Below are positions 1-5,005 of a stretch of DNA of 7,220 nucleotides, in pieces; position 1 is the first letter of the stretch; every line of letters starts with the position of its first letter. The notes beneath the pieces were generated by a model. That model searched no databases. It saw only the letters and a program-made list of their open reading frames with translations, and had not been told where the DNA came from. Origin of the DNA: JBBIKU01 sp037445245 (GTDB lineage Bacteria > Chloroflexota > Anaerolineae > Anaerolineales > Anaerolineaceae); contig JBBIKU010000122.1 in NCBI GenBank assembly GCA_037445245.1, positions 1 through 7,220 of the forward strand, in the 5' to 3' direction. A program made the position numbers and the translations under genes.

Positions 1-911
1 CGGCGGAAGACCAGTGTCCACGCCGAACCGAGGTAGGCGTGCAGCACGCTGTTGAGCAGAATGGCAAGCGGCAGGTAGATCACGAACAACACCGCCGCAA
101 CGATCAAACCGGTGGTTAAAAATCTTCCCGATTCTGCCAGCACTCCAATCACCACCGGCGCGACAATTAAGATTGCCGGTAGACCGATCAAAAAACCCAC
201 CACTGCCGAGCCGATGAACAAGATCAACGCCATGATGACGTAGGCGCCGACATTGTTGCGGATGACCTCCCAGGCGCGCTTCATGCCGTCGAACAGGCTC
301 AGATTTTCGCCCACAATGGCGACCGTGGTCTGCTCAACCCACACGCTGACCAGCCATCCGACCGCAATGAACAGCGGGATGAGGCAGAGCAAGCCGCAGC
401 CCAGCGTGAGCACGGTGAAAGCGATCACCGGCAGGATCAGGAGCAAAGCCACTACCCCGCCAACGAACCACAGCAAAATCGTCAGCAACAGCACTCGCCA
501 GAAATAGGGCAGAGATTGCCACCAGATCTCACCGAAAGTGAGTTTTTCGGCACCTTCGTCCACCAGCCAGGTACCGCGCACCAACCCGATGCGCCCGAAA
601 GTGCTCAAAACCAGAGCGAGCACGCTCAGGATCAAGCCCAGACCAATCAAGGTGATCACGCCCACGGCAAGGTATATGCCAAGGGTGCCGTCTTGCGCCA
701 TCTTTTCCAGTGTGAGCTGCAGGCTTTCCAACCAGGGCGGTGCACCTTCAAACGACGGAAAACTCTGCGCGTCGGTTCGAAAACCGCTGCCGCCGCCCCC
801 GCCACCCCCACCGCCCCCGCCGGCACAACTGGCGAGAAAACCAAAAATCCACAGCACTTTGTGCTTCCAGATCGTCTTCCAGGCTTTGCCCAGGATTTCT
901 CCGTAGTTCAT
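1..911 (-). CDS. Multi-pass membrane protein, C-terminus cut by window edge
   Basis: This reading frame is open from the ATG at 911 to the window edge (303 residues, no stop), so the C-terminus is missing. The start is well supported: GGAGGTGA lies at 913-920, four bases after its GGAGG core to the ATG. The protein begins MNYGEILGKAWKTIWKHK, a basic amphipathic stretch, followed by a short hydrophobic segment (residues 19-28), eleven glycines (31-41) and a polar stretch. Long hydrophobic segments follow at about 78-104, 138-192 (probably two helices), 222-258 and 265-293. The motif around 206-230 (LFDGMKRAWEVIRNN, then a helix) resembles the repeated unit of bacterial multi-pass proteins annotated as DUF975-like or as the membrane domain of glycerophosphodiester phosphodiesterase. 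That is a resemblance only; no catalytic domain is visible and I assign no function. Similar N-termini are familiar to me from Anaerolineae proteins. It follows guaA on the same strand after 108 bp and has its own candidate promoter. Confidence 0.85.
   Translation of the reverse strand, partial: MNYGEILGKAWKTIWKHKVLWIFGFLASCAGGGGGGGGGGGSGFRTDAQSFPSFEGAPPWLESLQLTLEKMAQDGTLGIYLAVGVITLIGLGLILSVLALVLSTFGRIGLVRGTWLVDEGAEKLTFGEIWWQSLPYFWRVLLLTILLWFVGGVVALLLILPVIAFTVLTLGCGLLCLIPLFIAVGWLVSVWVEQTTVAIVGENLSLFDGMKRAWEVIRNNVGAYVIMALILFIGSAVVGFLIGLPAILIVAPVVIGVLAESGRFLTTGLIVAAVLFVIYLPLAILLNSVLHAYLGSAWTLVFR
789..821 (-). repeat. Poly-glycine-coding tract (11 Gly codons)
   Basis: Eleven consecutive GGN codons (mixed GGC, GGG and GGT) encode residues 31-41 of the membrane protein, directly after the sequence FLASCA. 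On the plus strand it reads as a C-rich tract with several runs of five C. It probably forms a flexible linker between the first hydrophobic segment and the soluble loop. The tract is prone to sequencing and replication slippage, so its exact length may be unreliable. Confidence 0.85.
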
Positions 912-935
912 GTCACCTCCGCGATGAATCTGATT

Positions 936-966
936 TTTATAACCCATATACGCTGAAAATGGTCAA
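936..966 (-). promoter_or_regulatory. Candidate sigma-70-type promoter for the membrane protein
   Basis: On the minus strand a -35-like TTGACC (961-966, five of six consensus bases) and a -10-like TATAAA (936-941, five of six) are separated by 19 bases, two longer than ideal. Transcription would start near 929, giving a leader of about 18 bases that holds the GGAGG site. The boxes are good but the spacing is poor, so this is only a candidate. If it is real, the gene can be transcribed independently of guaA. Confidence 0.3.
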
Positions 967-1019
967 AGGTTTCCGCTCTTGCCGATGGGTGTCCAAACGG
1001 CAGGGGAGACGCTTTTCTG

Positions 1020-2573
1020 TCATTCCCATTCGATGGTAGCGGGCGGTTTGCTGGTTACATCGTAGACCACGCGGTTGATCCCTTGCACTTCGTTGACGAT
1101 GCGGTTCGCCGTGCGCGCCAGCAGGTCATGCGGCAGGCGCGCCCAGTCGGCGGTCATAAAGTCTTCACTGGTGACCGCCCGCAGCGCCACCACTTCGCGG
1201 TAGGTGCGCTGGTCGCCCATCACGCCCACCGAGCGTACCGGCAGTAACACCGCAAACGCCTGCGCCGCCGCATCATCATCTGCGCCTGCTTTGCGCCGCA
1301 ATAAACCGGCGGTGGTCAGCGCTTCGACGAAGATGGCGTCGGCGGCGCGCAGCGTCGCTAGGCGTTCGGCGGTGATCTCCCCCAGACAGCGTACTGCCAG
1401 CCCCGGACCGGGGAAAGGCTGCCGCCACACCAGCGCTGCGGGCAACCCCAGCGCCTCACCCAAGGCACGCACCTCGTCCTTGAACAGGTAGCGTAGCGGC
1501 TCCAACAGTTCGAAAGACATATCCGCTGGCAACCCGCCCACGTTGTGGTGGGTCTTGATGCGTTCCACTTGTGAACGATCCGGCGCTTGCGATTCGACCA
1601 CATCGGGATAGATCGTACCCTGAACCAGAAAGGGCGGTTTGCCGCGGCGCCCGGCTTCGGCTTCGAACACGCGCACGAAGGTCTCACCGATGATTATACG
1701 TTTGGTTTCGGGATCGGTAACGCCGCGCAAGGCGCTCAAGAAGGTTTCTGCGGCATCGACCACCGTCAGCTTGACGCCGAGGTTCTGCCGCAAGGCGACT
1801 TCCACCTGCTGGCGTTCTCCCTGGCGCAATAAACCGGTATCGACGAAGATGGCGGAGAGACGGTCTCCTAGGGCGCGGTGCACCAGCGCCGTCGCCACGC
1901 TCGAATCGACCCCCCCGCTGATGGCTGACAGGGCAGCGGCTTCGCCCGCCTGTTGCCGGATGCGTTCCACTCCCTGCTGGATGATTGACTCAGGCGTCCA
2001 TTCCGGTTTGGCGCCACAGATATCGACTGCAAAGCGCCGCAGCACCTCGCTGCCGCTGGGGGTGTGGCGCACTTCGGGATGGAACTGCAATCCGAAGCGC
2101 ATCCGCTGCAAATCTCCGATGGCTGCCACCGGGCTGTTGGGGCTGCCCGCCAGGATGGCGTATCCGGGAGGAGGGTGCTCGATATGGTCGCCGTGAGACA
2201 TCCAGACCGGATGTTCACCCGCCTCGATCAAAGGGTTGGGCTGCCGGGTTTGGATGTGCGCCAGCCCGTACTCGCGCCGGCGGGCGGCGGCGACTTTGCC
2301 GCCCAGCGCATGGGTGAGCGCCTGCATGCCGTAGCAGATTCCCAGAATGGGTTTGCCGGATTGCAAAACGTAATCCGGTACGGTCGGCGCACCTGGATCG
2401 TAGACCGAATTCGGTCCGCCGGAGAGGATATAGCCCAGCGGCTGTAGCGCCTGCACCTGCTCGGCGGGCGCGTTCCACGGGAACAATTCGCAGTAAACCC
2501 GCGCTTCACGCACTCTGCGGGCGATCAATTGGGTGGTTTGTGAGCCAAAATCTAGAACGACGATGGTGTCCAT
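1020..2573 (-). CDS. guaA: GMP synthase (glutamine-hydrolysing), full length
   Basis: This 517-residue protein catalyses the last step of GMP synthesis in the cytoplasm: XMP + ATP + glutamine to GMP. The N-terminal class I glutamine amidotransferase domain (about 1-190) has the nucleophile Cys80 in GICYGMQ and the His165/Glu167 pair in FHPEV. The ATP pyrophosphatase domain carries the P-loop SGGVDSS at 219-225. The C-terminal dimerisation domain contains HHNVGGLP (342-349), PFPGPGLAVR (386-395) and the canonical ending KPPATIEWE. Length is normal for the family. The frame stays open upstream to 2699, but that extension lies inside xpt and lacks homology; the chosen ATG gives the usual GuaA beginning MDTIVVLDFGSQ. 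No purine-rich ribosome site precedes it (the upstream bases read CCACCTCACCC), so translation may be coupled to xpt, which ends 13 bp upstream. A stretch at about 424-436 (LLRRKAGADDDAA) looks several residues longer than the usual short loop before QAFAVLLP. Confidence 0.98.
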   Translation of the reverse strand: MDTIVVLDFGSQTTQLIARRVREARVYCELFPWNAPAEQVQALQPLGYILSGGPNSVYDPGAPTVPDYVLQSGKPILGICYGMQALTHALGGKVAAARRREYGLAHIQTRQPNPLIEAGEHPVWMSHGDHIEHPPPGYAILAGSPNSPVAAIGDLQRMRFGLQFHPEVRHTPSGSEVLRRFAVDICGAKPEWTPESIIQQGVERIRQQAGEAAALSAISGGVDSSVATALVHRALGDRLSAIFVDTGLLRQGERQQVEVALRQNLGVKLTVVDAAETFLSALRGVTDPETKRIIIGETFVRVFEAEAGRRGKPPFLVQGTIYPDVVESQAPDRSQVERIKTHHNVGGLPADMSFELLEPLRYLFKDEVRALGEALGLPAALVWRQPFPGPGLAVRCLGEITAERLATLRAADAIFVEALTTAGLLRRKAGADDDAAAQAFAVLLPVRSVGVMGDQRTYREVVALRAVTSEDFMTADWARLPHDLLARTANRIVNEVQGINRVVYDVTSKPPATIEWE

Positions 2574-2586
2574 GGGTGAGGTGGAT

Positions 2587-3159
2587 TCAATCGGCAAAGA
2601 CGATCTTTCCGTCGTCCATCGAGGTGATGCGCACCAACGCCTCGATTGGAATGCCCAATGTCGACAGCGCCTGGCGCCCACCCTCGAAGGTCTTTTCAAT
2701 CAGGGCGCCAATACCCACCAGAGTCGCCCCAGCCGCTTGGGTCAGGCGCACCAGCCCCCAAATGGTGGCGCCGGACGCCAGAAAATCATCGATGATCAAC
2801 ACCTTCTCGCCGGGCTTAAGGTATTCAGGCGAGACGATCAATTCCACGACGTTGCCCTTGGTGTGCGAGGGCGCTACCGTCAGGTAGACCGTATCCGGCA
2901 TGGTGATCGGCTTGGTCTTACGGGCGTACACCACCGGCAGGTTGAGATAGCGGGCGGTCATCAGTGCTGGGGCGATCCCCGAAATCTCAGCCGTCAGCAC
3001 CCGCGTGGCGCCGATGCCGGCAAAACGACGGGCAAACTCCGCCCCGCAGGCGTCCATCAAAACCGGGTCAACTTGATGATTAATAAAACCGTCCACCTTG
3101 AGAATACCGCCCCCCAGATTGCTGCCGTCCTTGAGTACACGTTTCTTCAACTGTTCCAT
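2587..3159 (-). CDS. xpt: Xanthine phosphoribosyltransferase
   Basis: This 190-residue cytoplasmic type I phosphoribosyltransferase matches the Xpt family along its whole length. The expected reaction is xanthine + PRPP to XMP + pyrophosphate. The start ATG at 3159 is chosen because GGGAGG sits about five bases upstream and the protein then opens MEQLKKRVLKDG, as Xpt proteins do; an upstream in-frame extension is unsupported. Recognisable segments are KVDGFINHQVDP (21-32), SGIAPALMT (60-68) and YARK (78-81). The PRPP-binding motif VLIIDDFLASGAT lies at 120-132 and GIGALIEKTF at 149-158. guaA follows 13 bp downstream on the same strand, and the two products act in sequence (xanthine to XMP to GMP), so co-transcription is very likely. 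Many annotation pipelines would call it simply a purine phosphoribosyltransferase; substrate choice between xanthine and guanine cannot be settled from sequence alone, but Xpt is the best fit. Confidence 0.95.
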   Translation of the reverse strand: MEQLKKRVLKDGSNLGGGILKVDGFINHQVDPVLMDACGAEFARRFAGIGATRVLTAEISGIAPALMTARYLNLPVVYARKTKPITMPDTVYLTVAPSHTKGNVVELIVSPEYLKPGEKVLIIDDFLASGATIWGLVRLTQAAGATLVGIGALIEKTFEGGRQALSTLGIPIEALVRITSMDDGKIVFAD

Positions 3160-3190
3160 TCCAACCTCCCAACCATCTACTTGTGTGGAC

Positions 3191-3220
3191 ATTTTACAAC
3201 GCTCCGGAATAACCTGCCAG
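3191..3220 (-). promoter_or_regulatory. Candidate promoter for the xpt-guaA operon
   Basis: Reading the minus strand, a -35-like CTGGCA (3215-3220, four of six consensus bases) and a -10-like TAAAAT (3191-3196, five of six) are separated by 18 bases. Transcription would begin near 3184, leaving a leader of about 25 bases that contains the GGGAGG ribosome site of xpt. Such a short leader leaves no room for a riboswitch. Based on sequence match only. Confidence 0.4.
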
Positions 3221-3244
3221 TCTTGGGGGAGTGGATGGATGTAC

Positions 3245-3273
3245 TTGTGCTTACTGACCGAAATGATTATGAT
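3245..3273 (+). promoter_or_regulatory. Candidate promoter for the PrcB_C/Gmad2 lipoprotein gene
   Basis: A -35-like TTGTGC (3245-3250, three of six consensus bases) and a strong -10-like TATGAT (3268-3273, five of six) are separated by exactly 17 bases. Transcription would start near 3280, giving a leader of about 65 bases. The -10 lies inside a tandem ATGATT ATGATT (3263-3274). An A8 run (3291-3298) lies downstream. It points away from the candidate xpt promoter, so the two would form a divergent pair. Confidence 0.35.
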
Positions 3274-3344
3274 TCTGCGAAACCGTTTAGAAAAAAAAGA
3301 CCCTTGCCTTGCATCGCTTGGTTGGGATTGGAAGGAGTTGCGAG

Positions 3345-4145
3345 ATGAAAAGAGCAGTTGTATGTTTGGTGATTGCCGGGCTGCTGTTTTTGCCAACCGG
3401 ATGCCACAGCGAAGCACCTTTGTCCGTGCCGGCAACTGAAACCAGCGAGCTGCCGAGGGATACCCCCTTTCCTGTTCCTGAAACGCCGGATGCTCCTGCT
3501 GGGGAGATCGGAGAATGGGTGGAGTATTCCCGTGATCTGTTCCTGGCTCAGGTACGCCTGTTGGATGGAAAATTACACCTGCTGGTAACTTACGGCGTCA
3601 AGCCCACCGGCGGGTACAGTGTGAAAATCGGTGAGGTTGTTGAGCAGACCGAGAAGATCATTGTGCAAGTGGAATTTAAAAAACCCGCCGAAGATGAAGT
3701 GGTGAGTCAATCGATTACCCGTCCGTATGACTTGATTGAAATTGCCGTCACCGCTAAGCCTGTCGAGTTTGTGGCGCAAGGGGATGAGGAATATGTTCCC
3801 ACCCTGTTGGGACTCGATTATCTACCCCCATTGGCAGCGCAGTCGGACGGCATCAAGATTATTGCTCCCGCCCCGCACGATGTGGTATCCGGGCGGCTTG
3901 GGGTGAAGGGTGTTGCCAATGTGTTCGAGGGAAACGTGCTGTATCGCCTGTTCGATAGCCGTGGCGAGATAATTGAGAGTGGTTTTACCACCGCTGCCAT
4001 GGGTGATTGGGGATATTTCGAGCTAAAGCTTGTGCTGCCGCAAGCGGAAACCGGCGGGGAGAAGCTGTTGCTTGAACTTTATACCGAAAGCGCCAAAGAT
4101 GGGAGCGAACAGGACAAGGTGCGGATTGATGTGACCCTGAAGTGA
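3345..4145 (+). CDS. Secreted lipoprotein with PrcB_C and Gmad2 domains
   Basis: The protein has 266 residues. The ATG at 3345 is chosen over an upstream in-frame TTG because GAAGGAG (3331-3337) lies seven bases ahead and the signal peptide then starts cleanly: MKR, a hydrophobic core at 4-16, then PTGC with Cys20 as the probable lipidated residue. Pro at -3 is not ideal for a lipobox. A Pro/Thr/Glu-rich linker follows (21-55). Residues about 75-137 resemble the PrcB C-terminal domain: LHLLVTYGVKPTGGYSVKIG, then a Pro- and acid-rich turn and ITRPYDLIEI. Residues about 169-265 resemble the Gmad2 immunoglobulin-like domain: IIAPAPHDVVSGRLGVKGVANVFEG, a Trp/Phe-containing strand and TESAKDGSEQDKVRIDV. 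PrcB is known from Treponema as a lipoprotein that assists a surface protease; Gmad2 occurs in secreted, spore- or envelope-linked proteins. The cellular role here is unknown; a surface adaptor or protease partner is an inference. maf follows after 63 bp. Confidence 0.9.
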   Translation: MKRAVVCLVIAGLLFLPTGCHSEAPLSVPATETSELPRDTPFPVPETPDAPAGEIGEWVEYSRDLFLAQVRLLDGKLHLLVTYGVKPTGGYSVKIGEVVEQTEKIIVQVEFKKPAEDEVVSQSITRPYDLIEIAVTAKPVEFVAQGDEEYVPTLLGLDYLPPLAAQSDGIKIIAPAPHDVVSGRLGVKGVANVFEGNVLYRLFDSRGEIIESGFTTAAMGDWGYFELKLVLPQAETGGEKLLLELYTESAKDGSEQDKVRIDVTLK

Positions 4146-4192
4146 GCGGTTGGCGCACCTGCGGCGGGGGGTAAAGATTCGCACTCAGATTG

Positions 4193-4201
4193 TGTTAGAA
4201 T
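4193..4201 (+). promoter_or_regulatory. Extended -10 box at maf start; possible leaderless transcript
   Basis: The sequence TGTTAGAAT contains the extended -10 element TGn directly followed by TAGAAT (five of six bases of TATAAT). With usual geometry transcription would begin at about 4208, so the maf ATG at 4209 would lie at or one base from the 5' end. No Shine-Dalgarno site is seen before this ATG (the preceding bases read TTCAACCC), which fits a leaderless message. No clear -35 box is present, as is common for extended -10 promoters. Confidence 0.4.
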
Positions 4202-4208
4202 TCAACCC

Positions 4209-4880
4209 ATGTCGCTGCCTTTTATTGGATTGGCATCCAACTCGCCGCGGCGGCGCGAAATGCTGGCGTGGTTGGGTTGGGAGTTCCGCATCCAAGCGGC
4301 GAGCATTGATGAAACGCCGTTGCCCGGCGAGTCGCCCTCCGCTTATGTAGGGCGGCTGGCGGAAAGCAAGGCTCGCCGCTCTGCCGATAAGGATGGTAAG
4401 GCACGCCTGATCCTGGCAGCGGATACGACCGTCGCCGACGGTGATGAAATCCTGGGCAAGCCCGAAAATCCAGCCATGGCTGCCAGGATGCTGCGCCAGT
4501 TGCGCGGCAGGGTGCACCAGGTTTACACCGCCTTGTCGTTGCTCGATGGTGAAAGCGATATGCTCTTTAGCGATCTGTGCTGCTCGGACGTGCCGATGCG
4601 CCATTACAGCGATGCCGAAATCGATGCCTATATTGCCAGCGGTGATCCGTTCGACAAAGCCGGAGCGTATGCCATTCAACACCCTGGCTTTCATCCGGTG
4701 GAACGCTTCGCCGGTTGCTACGCCAACGTGATGGGTTTGCCGTTGTGTCACCTGGCGCGGACACTGGNNNNNNNNNNCGCGATGAATATTACAATAGATG
4801 TGGACGTGCCCCATATCTGCCAGGCGCGTCTCGAGTATCGCTGCCCGGTGTACGGCGAGATTCTGAAACGGGTTATTTAA
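4209..4880 (+). CDS. maf: Maf family nucleoside triphosphate pyrophosphatase, with internal N gap
   Basis: Maf proteins hydrolyse non-canonical or surplus nucleoside triphosphates (often dTTP/UTP) to monophosphates in the cytoplasm and have been linked to division arrest. The family signature is clear: LASNSPRRREML at 8-19, AADTTV (71-76) with conserved Asp72, ILGKPENP (81-88), RVHQVYTALSL (101-111), YIASGDPFDKAGAYAIQ (141-157) and GCYANVMGLPL (169-179). The N gap (4768-4777) follows LARTL, just where most Maf proteins end. Beyond it the same frame continues for 33 residues (AMNITIDVDVP, then CQARLEYRCPVYGEIL) to a TAA at 4880. I recall comparable Cys-containing tails in Anaerolineae Maf proteins, so I treat it as one gene, but frame continuity depends on the gap being a true 10 bases. 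There is no ribosome site upstream. The exact substrate (dTTP/UTP or a modified nucleotide) is not assigned. Confidence 0.92.
   Translation: MSLPFIGLASNSPRRREMLAWLGWEFRIQAASIDETPLPGESPSAYVGRLAESKARRSADKDGKARLILAADTTVADGDEILGKPENPAMAARMLRQLRGRVHQVYTALSLLDGESDMLFSDLCCSDVPMRHYSDAEIDAYIASGDPFDKAGAYAIQHPGFHPVERFAGCYANVMGLPLCHLARTLXXXXAMNITIDVDVPHICQARLEYRCPVYGEILKRVI
4768..4777. other. Assembly gap (10 N)
   Basis: Ten ambiguous bases interrupt the 3' part of maf. A run of exactly ten may be a placeholder rather than a measured length. The flanking coding frames agree if ten is correct; otherwise the Maf tail is of unknown length. Confidence 0.98.
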
Positions 4881-4887
4881 GACTGCT

Positions 4888-4914
4888 GTGAGAGTGCAGC
4901 GGGCTGCTGCTCAC
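4888..4914 (+). other. Imperfect stem-loop just after maf
   Basis: An outer stem GTGAG (4888-4892) pairs with CTCAC (4910-4914), and an inner GCAG (4896-4899) pairs with CTGC (4904-4907) around a CGGG loop, with a small internal loop between them. It begins eight bases after the maf stop. No T tract follows, so it is not a standard Rho-independent terminator; it may stabilise the maf mRNA end or have no role. Confidence 0.3.
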
Positions 4915-4949
4915 CGTGCCGCCGGCTGATAACCTGCCCGGGTTTTACC

Positions 4950-4976
4950 CTGTGGCGCAAATGATAGCAGCCACAG
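4950..4976 (+). other. Inverted repeat in the leader of the PBP gene
   Basis: CTGTGGC (4950-4956) and GCCACAG (4970-4976) form a perfect 7-bp inverted repeat with a 13-base centre; two more G-C pairs can form if one A is bulged. It ends 17 bases before the AAAGGA ribosome site of the PBP gene. There is no T tract. It could be an RNA hairpin in the leader or an operator; the 125-bp spacer (4881-5005) shows no convincing promoter boxes to fix its place relative to a transcription start. Confidence 0.45.
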
Positions 4977-5005
4977 ATGGTGATGGTTTCAACAAAGGAT
5001 GGGCG

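Noticed and set aside
253..956. Plus-strand open frames over the membrane protein gene, including one rich in proline
   Set aside because: They are shadows of the minus-strand gene; the proline run is the complement of its poly-glycine tract, and they lack ribosome sites and recognisable domains.
980..1002. Rho-independent terminator after guaA
   Set aside because: On the minus strand TGCCG and CGGCA could pair around a 13-base loop, but the stem is only 5 bp and no T tract follows.
2574..2699. Upstream extension of guaA to an earlier start
   Set aside because: These 42 codons lie within the xpt coding region in another frame and show no GuaA homology; the ATG at 2573 gives the canonical N-terminus.
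3291..3298. A8 run read as a minus-strand terminator T tract
   Set aside because: No hairpin precedes it on the minus strand and no gene ends there.
3160..3344. Guanine riboswitch upstream of xpt
   Set aside because: The minus strand was read for the conserved purine-aptamer elements and paired helices; none were recognisable, and the candidate promoter lies too close to the gene.
3160..3435. N-terminal extension of xpt to 3435
   Set aside because: The ATG at 3159 has a GGGAGG site and matches the Xpt family start; the extension would run through the divergent promoter region and into the lipoprotein gene.
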